The notes beneath the pieces are model-generated. The model was not told the origin of the DNA. It did no database searches and saw only the letters and a program-made list of their open reading frames with translations. This document shows positions 29,165-39,457 of a stretch of 64,000 nt of DNA, one piece after another (position 1 is the stretch's first letter; each line of letters opens with the position of its first letter). The stretch spans positions 98,671,689 through 98,735,688 of the forward strand of contig OY804578.1 of assembly GCA_963680875.1 (NCBI GenBank), read 5' to 3'. The DNA comes from Bathymodiolus brooksi (taxonomy: Eukaryota > Mollusca > Bivalvia > Mytilida > Modiolidae). Both the position numbers and the translations under genes were made by a program.

Positions 29165-31791
29165 ATGTTAATAACGAGTGTGTCCTCCCCTTGCATTTAT
29201 CACTGCTTGGCATCTACGACGCATGGAACCGATCAGGTTTCTTATGAATGCTTGTGGTATGTTATTACACTCCTGTATAAGGGCCTGTCATAGCTCATCT
29301 AAAGTTTCCGGTGGATTTAAGCTATTTCGAACACGTCGCCCAAGCTCGTCCCATAAATGTTCAATGGGGTTTAAATCCGGTGAAAATGCAGGCCATGGAA
29401 GGGTGCAGATATGATTGTCATTCAGAAAGTCCATCGATACACGAGTGACGGGCTACATGACAGCGAGCATTATTCTGTTGAAAGACGTGACTAAAACGAT
29501 TCCTACGTAGAAAAGGCAGTACAATAGGAGCAAGAATTTCATCTCTAACGTGCTGCGTTCAGATTACCGTCAATAACTTTTAAATCAGTTTGTTCGACAT
29601 GGCTTATTCCACCCCATTCATATCATGATGCTACCTGTCAGACTTGGGGTCAATTACTTTCAAATGTAATCGATTACATTACAATTATTTTGCAATTTTC
29701 ATGATTACATTAATACATTACGATTACATCAATTTTCAAATGTAATTGATTAAATTACAATCACTTTGTAAATGTAATAGATTACATTACTGATTACATT
29801 TAATGTCATGACAACCAATATATTAGTGTTTTATGTTATTTTGTCTCGTGTGTATCTGTCCAATATCTCTTTTTTTTTTTAATGTATTTCTTAATCAGAA
29901 CTGAATTACAATTCAGTTGTAATGTGATCATTACATGCAATAACAAACAGTACATTGTAAATTATAAACAGCAATTCTCATTTTTCTATTTTTCATAAAA
30001 TATGTCTTCTCTTATTACTATATATTACTAATATTGATTCCATCTTATACTATTAGTAAATATTATAACATACATTTGCACATTTTAATAATATATATCA
30101 AATAATTTCAAACATCCTGTGAAAGTCTATTGGGGATAATAAACTAGCAGTTAATTACCTGATACAATTTGTAATTAAGGTATTATTTATGATGCCAAAT
30201 TATTTAACAATCACCATTACTAAATTTCACACCATTTGAATGTTTGTCCTTGATATATAATTCAGAAGATAAAAACTTGCTTAAAAATGTACATAATTTC
30301 TCAGTCTAAATATGAAAACTAAATCCTTAATTTATGTAAATAGGTTTGATAAAATATCCATTACAAGTTGCATAGTAACCCACAACTTGACAAGTAATGA
30401 AAAAATTATCATATAATCCAATATTAAAAGAAAAATCAGCACCAAAATAAAAAGCAGAAATATCACATCTACAATGTATCTGAATATCAGATACAAGCCC
30501 CATTAGAATATTCTTTAAACAAAATCCAAAATTTTACAAATGTTACAACTTGCTATTTATCAGTTAATTTGTAATATACATGTATGTACGAGCATCATAA
30601 ATAAATGTTTCTGAAAGTTATAATTTACATTTTGCTTTTTATATACCGGTAATATCTTTATTGAAATTTAAATCTCTTTTTAAACTTGTATAAGAAATCT
30701 TCATGAGATACCTATGTTTTGGTTTATATAAAATATTTCTTTATCTTATGCGAATCATGAGGACATGGTGATAGTCTTTCATAAAAGCAATTGGGGTATC
30801 AAGTCTTTGAAGTCATAATTTATACTTAATATTTTTTGTAGCTGTGATAGTTTTGATTGCATTTAAGCATATAATAATATCTACATTATTTGTTTAATAA
30901 ATTTCATGAAGAAAATTCATTTACATAAATCATACATTAAATATCTAAGGAGATATATGTTTCAGTTAAGACAAAATACCGGGAAGTCAAAATGATGAAA
31001 AGTAATCTAAATGTAATCAGAAAGTAACCATGATTACAGGGTCAAAATGAATGTAATCGATTACATTACGATTACATGTAATCTAAAAAATGTCCGATTA
31101 CAGATTACATTTGATTACATGAAAAATGTAATCGATTATAACCAATTACGATGGCAAATTACGATTACCCCATGTCTGCGCTACCTCCGCCAAAACGGTC
31201 TGTTTCCAGTACACAAGCATCAGAGAAGCGTTCTCCGCGACGACGGTAAACACGTGCCCACCCATCACTAAACTTCAAACAAAATCTGGATTCATCTGAG
31301 AAGAGAATGTTTTGCCATGTATTGCGATTCCATCTGAGTCAAGTATGACCCCATTGTAGTCGGGCAGCTCTGTGATGTTGTTTTAACGTTGAACCTTTCA
31401 AAGGACGTCGTGCACGAAGGCCACACTGATGCAATCTGTTCCGCACTGTCTGGTCAGAAATTCGGACATTGGTTCTACCAACAGTTAGCCTAGCTGTGTG
31501 CACGGCTGTAACGAAGCGATTGCGTAGATGAATACATCGGATGTGCCTGTCCTGACGTAAGGTCGTCACACGCGGTCTTCCACTACGTGAACGGTCTGAC
31601 GTATTGCATGTATCCCTCAGACGAATCATCAGTCTGTAAATTGTCATTCTTGACACATTGAAATGGTTTGCGATTTGGGTTTGTGCCATTCCAGCCTGTT
31701 CCCTTTCATTTTGACGTAGCCGGGGCATTAACTTACGTTGACAGTATGAATTCTTTTGATGCGACCTTTTGTTTACAATTAAGGATGACAC
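29165..31791 (-). pseudogene. Tc1-like transposase, split and mutated
   Basis: The N-terminal part (31791-31339, 150 codons) has helix-turn-helix DNA-binding segments: QTQIANHFNVSRMTIYRLM, then RSGRPRVTT and VRNRLHQCGLRARRP. A stop follows GHT, but the next residues (WQNILFSDESRF, first catalytic Asp) are still recognisable down to 31187. After the insertion, the C-terminal part (about 29600-29170) has FQQNNARCHVAR, where the usual second catalytic Asp (QDN) is Asn, and WPAFSPDLNPIEHLWDELGR with the Glu of the DD34E triad. It also has an in-frame stop in LDEL*QALIQE. With the insertion, frame changes, stops and catalytic loss it cannot be functional. The plus-strand frame at 29178-29414 is only its antisense shadow. 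Confidence 0.85.
29636..31179. mobile_element. Non-autonomous element inserted in the Tc1 transposase, 1544 bp
   Basis: Inverted ends of type CAGAC(T/A)TGGGGT(C/A)AAT, with a short direct repeat GCTACC on both sides (29630-29635, 31180-31185). Both subterminal regions carry several TGTAATCGATTACATT palindromes (about 29669, 29765, 31051, 31125). The interior (29830-30950) is very AT-rich with no coding sequence. The superfamily is not assigned. Confidence 0.65.
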
Positions 31792-32128
31792 ATTTAATGA
31801 CCTTCATTTTGATTCGAACACACCGTTAGTCGTAATATTTAGCAAATGATGAAAATCGTTGAATTGGTTAATTGACGTAAAGTCAAATCTTAAAATGCCC
31901 ATTTTGCACATTTTAGAAAGATATTTCATTATTTTTCATAGCTTGAAAAGGAAACAAAATGAAAGAATCTGAATTTGGGAAAAAATAAAAATTATGGTGT
32001 AATGATTCTTTTTTTGACTAGTATATATATTATATATATATATATCTAGTAAGGTGATATATCTTTATACTTCTTTGATATTTTGGTGTTTAACACCAAT
32101 CAATCATTAATCTTTCTTGTCATTACAG

Positions 32129-32212
32129 ATACTGAATGTTCCAAATGAAAAGCATAGAATAGTCCTTGACTTAATTTATGAAGATGAGTTTTTCATTAAT
32201 AAGATGTGTTAA
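32129..32212 (+). CDS. Possible terminal exon of an unidentified plus-strand gene
   Basis: A pyrimidine-rich acceptor TCTTTCTTGTCATTACAG precedes one open frame of 27 codons, ILNVPNEKHRIVLDLIYEDE..., ending in TAA at 32210-32212. The other two frames close early. Composition is protein-like, but no upstream partner exon was found and no poly(A) signal is obvious. It could be a chance frame next to a SINE tail (32075-32105). Confidence 0.3.
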   Translation: MLNVPNEKHRIVLDLIYEDEFFINKMC

Positions 32213-32214
32213 CA

Positions 32215-33125
32215 GACTGACAATATGTAGAAGTACTTTATTGGTAAATATCTTACTATGTATTAGTTTAAAAAACTATTATTTGTGGTTTATAAGGCCA
32301 TCCATAAAAAAATATTTGTTTGCTGTTTCCCGACTGACCCACCGAAAATCGGGACCACCACCTTAAAAAACTGAGAGTTTTTAAAAACATGTTTTCTTAC
32401 AATTTGTTAGCATGTTTGTACTACAAGAACAGAAGAATTCATCTTTATTCTGACTGCACACCAACCTCCAATGCTCCAACACCTGCTATATTGAGGGTCA
32501 AGAAAAACAAGTAAACAATTTAGAAATACTAACATTATTGCTGAGAAACACTTTTGACCAGTCTGAGTTGAATACTATAAACAAGAATACAACAACATTA
32601 TATCACTATTATTATAATACATTTGCATACTTGTGAAGATTCCCAGGACTGACAACCGACAGAGCTAAATGTCTTTAAATTTTATTTTGTACTATGGCTG
32701 GCGAATATAGAACAATTTTGTGTTTAAGTTAAAGTGTACAACTTCGTTTTGTGTAAAAGATCATTTTGCTTTTTAACTTTAAATAGAAGAGACTAAGACA
32801 CACTCTTAATTGCATAATAAGCAAATTAGCCATGCATTTCAATTTTAATAAGACATTATTTGAAGATGTTCTCCTGATGTTCCAAAGTTCTCCTGATCTC
32901 TGATAAAACCTGTCCAATTTGAGCCAAACTTAGTCTTTGCCATCATTAGGGTATGTATTTGACGATCCCATCAACTAACTAATATGTCTGATTTTATAGC
33001 AAATGTAACATTTGGGGGTAAAACATTCATATGAGGAGGTTAAGATATTGCTGTTCATTGCCTATATCAGTCAGGTGGACAATACAGGCTCTTGTGAGCC
33101 TCTAGTTGTTTATCTAGTGGGAATG
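32215..33125. other. No gene or repeat recognised
   Basis: AT-rich, with scattered short open frames only. Confidence 0.4.
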
Positions 33126-33129
33126 GTAA

Positions 33130-33605
33130 TCTTTGTTCAGTTTCTCTGCTAAGCATGCAGCACTAAGGAATAAGAGCAAAGACCAGTTGGTACAAAATCA
33201 GAATAATATGAATCAACATGTTTACCTGTGGACTGTTGTTTCATTGAGCTAAGTACAGTCAGAGACATACCATGATAAATCACTGTGATAGACATATCAC
33301 TCTTCTTACTGATACTAATATATATTTTGCTCTGTTTAATCTATTTACTTACTTTCTTGTGCCTTTTGGGTGATAGCAAGTAGCACTCTAAATACAAAAC
33401 AAATTTTGAAGATATATTAAACAGAACAAAAGATATATCAGTATCACTAAGATGAGTGATACGTCTATCACAGTGATTTATCATGGTACATGTATGTCTC
33501 TGACTACTGTAGCACTATAAAAATTCAACTCCAGAGTGTTGGTCTAGAACAAAGCACACACCATCATCTCATCCAAATGTAACTTGTTGAAGTTGTTCTC
33601 GCCAT
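33130..33605 (+). mobile_element. SINE family B, second copy, interrupted by a MITE
   Basis: GCTAAGCATGCAGCACTAAG, AAGAGCAAAGACCAGTTGG and GTGGACTGTTGTTTCATTGA before 33254, then ATAAAAATTCAACTCC, GTTGGTCTAGAACAAAGCAC and GTTGTTCTCGCCATATGAC after 33511. These match the body of 23045-23375 in order, so the element at 33256-33509 was inserted later. Confidence 0.7.
33256..33509. mobile_element. TA-flanked MITE, 254 bp
   Basis: TA on both sides (33254-33255, 33510-33511). Inverted arms of about 75-80 bp: GTCAGAGACATACCATGATA on the left, and the inverse of GTGATTTATCATGGTACATG on the right. The TA duplication suggests a Tc1/mariner-mobilised MITE. The loop holds a chance exon-like segment (33353-33387). 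Confidence 0.75.
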
Positions 33606-33609
33606 ATGA

Positions 33610-34490
33610 CAATAAGTCGGTCAGTCATTAGATAATGTTTGATTATTTTTTTCATGTTTGAAAAGTAAACATTTTTTTCTTTTTAATTATGTTCCTCATC
33701 TATTCTTGCTCACATGTGTACAGTTCCATGGAAAAAAGATCGATAATAATAACACACTGACCCATATTTTGTTTACTACTCTTTTTCCAAATGGCGTCCT
33801 ATTACATGTACGTCACATAAGGCCAGTCAAAGGTCAATAAAGCACATGATAGCTGACAAATTGCTCATTTGGCATTCAGCAATAATCACTCACTCTTTAG
33901 GTTTAGTTGAGAGGTGGTTGTTAGTTTTGTCACTATATATAGATATACATGTAGTCATACCGGTATCTATAGTGGAATTGTTGACTACATTGTATAACTG
34001 ATTGAACTTTCATTTAATAATAGGTCTGACTATTGTAATATCCATGTTTATGTGGTTGTGTTTTTTGTTTTGTTTGTAGAATATTGTCTTTTTGAGTTAA
34101 AATGAATCCACAGGTTGTTTGTTGTATAATGTCTTTTTGAAGTTGGATCTGAAGAAGTGAGTGGGATACATACTATTAACAGTTTTAGCCCCGCCACATT
34201 TGTTTTGTTTGCATAAGACAGGGCTTAGATTTACACCGGTTTCTGTCATTGTCTTATCGTTTTGTTATTAGGGTGGGTGAGATTGTTGTTCATCAAAGAT
34301 CATAACTTTGTAGATACAAATATCTTGTCTCCAATTCTAACAAAAAGTTCTCTGAAACTGACATCATCAAGATGTTCAAGTTTTTAAATGACAGTATACT
34401 TGTTATGTTTGTTGGACATGTTTTGCAACAGTCAGTCGGCATTTCTATGGGTACTATCTGTGATCCTATTCTTGCCGACTGAAGCCTTTA
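33610..34490. other. No confident gene
   Basis: AT-rich with no supported exon. A short CAATAATCACTCACTCTTTA at 33881 resembles the 3' end of SINE family B. Confidence 0.4.
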
Positions 34491-34499
34491 TTAGAATGA

Positions 34500-34745
34500 A
34501 GAGAGCCATCGTGATAGTATAGTAGTTGGATTTATAACTACCTACATGTACATGTATGCAACCAGTGTCTATCACCAATAATGTTGTGAGTTCTAATTCC
34601 GCTCAAGTGAGGTGTACTTTATACGATATTATGTGAAGTTTGTCAGTGGTTTTTTTCAGGAACTCCGGTTTCCTTCACCAATAAAACTAACCGCCGCGAT
34701 ATAGCTAAAATATTTTTGAAAGTAGCGTTCAACACCATAACCCTA
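34500..34745 (+). mobile_element. SINE family A, near full length, diverged
   Basis: Head GCAACCAGTGTCTATCACCA with GTGAGTTCTAATTCCGCTC, then GAGGTGTACTTTATACGATA, a core with a deletion, TTTCCTTCACCAATAAAACT and GCGTTCAACACCATAACCC. Confidence 0.75.
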
Positions 34746-35036
34746 ATCTTAAGCCTATTTGAATGAAGCAGACTTCATGCAGGGGCTTCTAAGAATGAAA
34801 AGAAGTTAACCCAGTCATGTAATATCATGTTTCACTATATAGATAATGTCTTTTCACTGAATAATTCTAAGTTTGGGGAGTTATAATAATGTTGATCACA
34901 TGATCCTGTGGGACTTGAAATAAAGGATAAGACAGATTCAGTCAGGTTTTCTTAATGTCCTGACCTACACATAACACTGACAGTAGGGATCGGTTAAGAA
35001 TGAAATTTACCACAAAAGAGATGCTTTCAATTTTCC

Positions 35037-35175
35037 CATTGTGATAAAATTTGTCAGTGACTTCCAACATGTCGGTGGTTTTCTCCGGGTACTCCAGTTT
35101 CCTCCACCAATAAAACTGACCACCACGATATATTAAACTGCAATATTGTTAAACATGGTGCTAAGGACCATAAAC
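35037..35175 (+). mobile_element. SINE family A, 3' two-thirds
   Basis: TTGTGATAAAATTTGTCAGT then CATGTCGGTGGTTTTCTCCG, TTTCCTCCACCAATAAAACT and GGTGCTAAGGACCATAAACC. Confidence 0.75.
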
Positions 35176-35489
35176 CTAGACCAAAACCCATTGTGAACTT
35201 TCAATTAATATGCAGCAACATATTGAGTATGCAATATTTCAGAGTTTGTGGTCCCTATCAAGATTTTCTTGATAGAGGGTTGCTGCTAACAAGGATACTA
35301 CTGAACAAAGGGTTCCTATGGATTGAGTTGAAGTCATCACTTTGATAGTTTTATGATCGGCATCATTACTTGATCAGACATTAATGAATAACTGTGTCAT
35401 GGATATGTTCTGTTTGTCATAGTCAACAACCCCACAGCCTTTCCTCTTCCATGACTTATCACTAGAAATTTAAAAAAAATAACATGACG

Positions 35490-35610
35490 GATGGCACTAA
35501 TAGAGGAACAGGAACTGCTTACCCTTCTGGAGCACTTGAGTTCAAATTAATGTTGGGTGCAAACGCAGGTGCTCCAGAAGGACAAGGTGATCCTGCTCCA
35601 CTAGTGGCAT
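35490..35610 (+). repeat. Short dispersed repeat with CTTCTGGAGCAC hairpin
   Basis: CCTTCTGGAGCACTTGAGTT and GCAGGTGCTCCAGAAGGACA form an imperfect hairpin. It resembles a short dispersed bivalve repeat. A 42-codon open frame covers it, but I see no support for translation. Confidence 0.4.
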
Positions 35611-35660
35611 GTTAAATTTAACATTTTTAATTCTAATTCAATAATTTTGTTCTTCTTCAG

Positions 35661-36281
35661 AAATTGTCCATTGACAGAGGTAGAATCCAGCAAATCATAC
35701 CAAAACGATATTATCCAATAGTGAACTTCTCAAAGAAGGACCATTTTAAGGGTAAACATGAGAAAGACAGAATCCCAAAGGACTATGTCTTGATTTTTAA
35801 CAATGCAAGTGGTACTAGTGTAAGAATTGCTGTAATTATAGTAAACTGTAGCATCATTGGGTTAGGGTTAGCTTTATATTTCCTAACCCCGGAAGGATTA
35901 AAATGGAAGGAGGATAAAGGCGGTCTATTCTTGAGTGCATATATACTATTCTGTTTGGCTGCTGTGTACTTCTTTATTGTACTGATTTACCGAGGTACTA
36001 TGTTGAGAATTTATAAGAATTTGGACACTAATGTATTTATAGGTGTTGTACCAAGATGGATTTTATCAACGAAGAAATTTGCTTTTAGCATCCAGGATAT
36101 CAAGAGGAAAGAAAGTGTATTCAAAATATTACGGCTATTTCGAGGAGATGTTCAGATTAAAGACAAACCTTTTCTTCTTTCAACATATGACTTTTCATTG
36201 CCTAAGTATTTCAATGAAATACATAGATATGACAGTAATATTCAAAATAAAGGAAACAAAATGAAAAAACATTGGAGATGA
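35661..36281 (+). CDS. Two-helix membrane protein, last exon (TMEM186/TMEM223-like)
   Basis: A strong acceptor TTTTGTTCTTCTTCAG ends at 35660, and the frame runs 206 codons to TGA. There is no ATG at its start, so the N-terminus is on an unseen upstream exon. Two hydrophobic segments, about residues 55-73 (RIAVIIVNCSIIGLGLALYF) and 91-111 (FLSAYILFCLAAVYFFIVLI), flank a short loop. A basic, folded-looking C-terminal part of about 90 residues follows. Size and layout recall the small mitochondrial inner-membrane proteins TMEM186 and TMEM223, which take part in respiratory complex assembly. This name is a layout-based guess without diagnostic residues. AATAAA follows at 36326. The sequence is uninterrupted, so the gene is probably live. 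Confidence 0.6.
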   Translation, partial: KLSIDRGRIQQIIPKRYYPIVNFSKKDHFKGKHEKDRIPKDYVLIFNNASGTSVRIAVIIVNCSIIGLGLALYFLTPEGLKWKEDKGGLFLSAYILFCLAAVYFFIVLIYRGTMLRIYKNLDTNVFIGVVPRWILSTKKFAFSIQDIKRKESVFKILRLFRGDVQIKDKPFLLSTYDFSLPKYFNEIHRYDSNIQNKGNKMKKHWR

Positions 36282-36325
36282 ATATCATATATTAGTTGCA
36301 TCCGGTCTTCATAAACTTAATATTA

Positions 36326-36331
36326 AATAAA
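36326..36331 (+). terminator. Poly(A) signal of the membrane-protein gene
   Basis: AATAAA 45 bases after the stop codon, within TATTAAATAAATAATATT. Confidence 0.6.
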
Positions 36332-36404
36332 TAATATTAATCTAGTGGAACTTGATTTTGGTACATTATTGATCTACCTGATGTCCTTACCTCATTAGTT
36401 AGTT

Positions 36405-36560
36405 CGAAACCCACACAGGCGAGGTGTACTCGATACAACATTATGTGATAAAGTTTGTCAGTGGTTTTTCTTGGGTTGTCCGGTTTCCTCCACCAACAAA
36501 ACTGACTGCTACAATATAACTGAAATATTGTTGAAAGTGGCGTTAAACACCATAACCCCC
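36405..36560 (+). mobile_element. SINE family A, head-truncated
   Basis: GGCGAGGTGTACTCGATACA, core ACATTATGTGATAAAGTTTG, GTTTCCTCCACCAACAAAAC and GGCGTTAAACACCATAACCC. Confidence 0.85.
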
Positions 36561-37150
36561 TTTACCTCATTAATCTGTTCACATTTTGCATGAATCTAGT
36601 CACTTGCCACTTTTCGGCTATCGTTTCTCATGACTAAATACCCATATTAGCGAGTATACATGTACGTAGTATCATCTCGTTGCATTTACCTTTGTTTGAG
36701 AACTTTATTTTATGCTATTTCTCTAGACCAAGTGGAATCAGAAGTAATGGGATTTTCTTTGCATTAATCCTTATAAAAATACTTACATTCACATATATAG
36801 AGGAAGTGTTATTGTACCCATGATAAGAGGTTCTTGAGTTTGGGGAACACAAATTAAAGGTAATAAAACCTCAATAGAAAATTGGTGCTTCACGTAGTAG
36901 CACATCATCTGTCAACCATCTCCTTATTAACAAAAAGTATTGAATACAAGTACACTTCCGGTTGACAAATGAAAAACCAATCTATGCTCTGTTACATGAA
37001 CCATTTTTTTCCAAAATATGGTACTTAAATTTGTATGCCAATTTCTTAATCCTTTTGCATTGAAAATCGAATACTATACTCCACCACAAGATATTTTCCC
37101 TTGACAATTTGAATCAATGAATATGTCCTTGACTTTCTCTACAGAGATCT
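36561..37150. other. No gene recognised
   Basis: AT-rich intergenic sequence without clear repeats or exons. Confidence 0.4.
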
Positions 37151-37308
37151 AACATTATATAAATAACATATAGTTGAGAGGGTGATAGATCAGATTGTTA
37201 CCGTGAGAAAAACATCGTCAACCGAGTCGAAGCCGAGGTTGACAATGTCTTTTTCAAAGGGTAACAATCTGATCTATCACCCTCTCAACTATATGTTATA
37301 TAATTTAT
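37151..37308. repeat. Near-perfect hairpin with GAGTCGAAGCCGAGG core
   Basis: The arm ATAGTTGAGAGGGTGATAGA (37170) and onward to CAGATTGTTACC pairs with GGTAACAATCTGATCTATCA (37259) and onward. An inner CGTCAACC/GGTTGACAATG stem surrounds GAGTCGAAGCC. The total is about 158 bp with a short loop. It shares its core motif and layout, but not its arm sequence, with 20887-21025. Confidence 0.85.
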
Positions 37309-37893
37309 TATGCTGAATATTTTCACTTTCTCATTTGCAATGATGTTTTTTTTTCATTTTAATGTTTCATTTCATATTTAGTCTATTATAATACATCTTA
37401 GTTTCTAATTGTAATGTTATCAACGGGTATTTAACCATATTATCATATAGACAACACCATTGAAGGCACCATTATTTACTACACTCATATCCGTTTGTTA
37501 CATCATTTTACAATATTCTATTCAAAACAAGGCATGTGCATCAAGATAGATATGTTACGATACTACACTAATGGGACACTGAGTTGTTTATCTCGCTTCA
37601 TCTTTGTCTCTGCATTGTCAATAACAAGTTTAGATTTATCTGGGTTTGGTTTGTGAGTTAAGTATGTCAATCAGAGAAAAAGATTTTTAGAAATCGACCA
37701 ACCAGAAACATGAATTGCCTATGACAGCCACGTTTGTCAACGGATCGGGACAAAATTAACAATCTTTATAGAGGACCTTCCATAGATGTTTCCTACCAAG
37801 TTTCGGTTCATTTGGCTCTGCAGTTTCAGAGAAGAAGATTTTTAAAAATCGACCAAAATGAAACAAGCATTGCCTGTGGTGGCCATGTTTGTT

Positions 37894-38197
37894 AAGGGAC
37901 CGACCATTTAACTTGAAGGGGGGGGGGGGGGGGGGTTATGGTTTTTTGTTTTGTTCAGAATTTTTTTTTCGGACAACACAAGTTAGAATATTTATTTTTT
38001 TTGTCGCACAAAGCGCGAATTTTTTTTCAAGAATTTAACATTAGGTTATATGACAAAAACTAAATCATATAATTTTTTTTTCCTCCACCAAAATCAGAAT
38101 ATTTTTTTCAGCAACAATGGGAATCAGAATATTTTTTTTAGAAAAAAAAACATAATCCCCCCCCCCCCCCCCCTTCAAGTTAAATGGTCGTTCCCTA
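37894..38197. mobile_element. Palindromic element with poly-G/poly-C ends
   Basis: The left end AGGGACCGACCATTTAACTT, GAAGG and then a G run (to about 37935) mirror the right end (C run from about 38157, CCTTCAAGTTAAATGGTCGT, TCCC). It is inserted in a copy of the 165-bp repeat. The flanks GTTA and TAACG suggest a TA duplication. The interior is T-rich with no frame. A truncated relative lies at 7862. Confidence 0.75.
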
Positions 38198-38348
38198 ACG
38201 AATCAGGACAGAATGAGCAATCTGTATAAAGGACCTTCCATAGATGCTTCCTACCAAGTTTCGGTTCATTTGGCCAAGCGGTTTCAGATGAGAAAATTTT
38301 TAGAAATCGACCAATCAGAAACAAGAATTGCCTGTGGCGGCCATGTTT

Positions 38349-39113
38349 CTACTTCTACTTGATTACTGCCTAGGGCTATCGCATCACAGGCAAGTGACAT
38401 CAACAACATGGATAAAAGCACCAAAGTGCGTATATACAATTAAAAACGATAAAAACAGGAATCACTGTGTATGTCTAGGTTGTCAAACTCTGTAGACGAG
38501 AACCAAATTCGTCCACAGAGGTGACATGCACTAGGTGAGTTGGCAGAGCATTCCAGTCTTTGATAGTCCTAGGCAGGAAGCTGTTTTTGTACTGTTCGTA
38601 GTTGGCTCTGATTTCAATGAAAGCTTTGGAGTGATATCTTGTTCCACTGTATGTTGACTGGGTGACATAGTCCGGGATTTCAACTGGCGAATTTTGGTTT
38701 ACTGCCTTATGAAAGACGATGAGTCTCTTGTTCTTTCTTCTAAATCTGAAGGGGCTGCCAGTTCAAGTCGTTGAGCATAGATGTTACGCTGTCTAGGTAA
38801 GAATATTTTCCAGTTACAAAGCGTGCCCCTTTTCGCTGGACTTTTTCAAGAGCTTGAATGTCTTGTTTATGGTATGGGTCCCATACTGTTGAAGTGTACT
38901 CGAGATGTGGTAGTACTAATGCAGTAAATGCTCTCTTCTTAACATCTGGGTTACAACCATAAAGGTGTCTTCGAAGCAGGTTGAGGATCTTCTGAGCTTT
39001 CCCAGTTATAAGTCCAATGTGGTGTTTCCATGTTAAGTCTGATGTCAATTCTACTCCTAGGTACGGATGGTGTTCTACTCGTAGGAGGGTGTGGTTGTCA
39101 ATTGTATACTCTG
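38349..39113 (-). mobile_element. 5'-truncated LINE fragment (CR1/L2/Jockey-like RT C-terminus)
   Basis: Coding from about 39112 down to 38475 with one frame change near 38740. The first part has YLGVELTSDLTWKHHIG and VLPHLEYTSTVWDPY then LEKVQRKGARFVTG. The second has RRKNKRLIVFHKAVNQ, IPDYVTQST and SFLPRTIKDWNALP, the classical end of CR1/L2-type RT proteins. A short 3' region ends in a GTAGAAGTAGAAA-type tail, at the junction with the 165-bp repeat (GGCCATGTTT|C). This is a different LINE lineage from 8339-12296. Dead copy. Confidence 0.8.
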
Positions 39114-39457
39114 TGTTTGTTAACCAATCGTGACAAAATGAGCACTCTTTATAGAGGACCTACCAAATTACAGTTCATTTGGGAAAGCACTTTCAGAGGA
39201 GAAGATTTTTTAGAAATCAACCAATCAGAAACAAGAATGGCCTGTGCCGGCCATGTTTGTTTCTAGATCGGAACTAAATGAGCAATCTTTATAGAGGATT
39301 TTCCAAGGATGCTTCCTACCAAGTTTTGATTCATTTGGCCAAGTGGTTTCAGAGGAGAAGATTTAGAAATCAACCAATCAGAAATAAGAATTGCCTGTGG
39401 CTGCCATATGTTTGTTATATAAATAACGGATCGGAACTAAATGAGCAATATTTATAA

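Larger units (their letters stand above)
28970..32021 (-). mobile_element. Tc1/mariner-like transposon, interrupted and dead
   Basis: Inverted termini CTAGTCAAAAAAGGAAACGT (28970) and its partner at 32021 (CTAGTCAAAAAAAGAATCAT), each flanked by TA. Between them on the minus strand are the transposase N-terminus (31791-31339), middle (31340-31186) and C-terminus (29629-29170). The middle is split by a 1.54-kb insertion (29636-31179). Without the insert the element is about 1.5 kb, the usual Tc1 size. Confidence 0.9.

Noticed and set aside
29178..29414. 78-codon plus-strand frame
   Set aside because: Antisense shadow of the Tc1 transposase C-terminus, which is recognisable on the minus strand.
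33353..33387. 35-bp micro-exon on the minus strand (acceptor TTTTGTATTTAG, donor GTAAGTAA) in phase with 22977
   Set aside because: It lies in the loop of a 254-bp MITE that interrupts a SINE, over 10 kb away. More likely chance splice-like sites.
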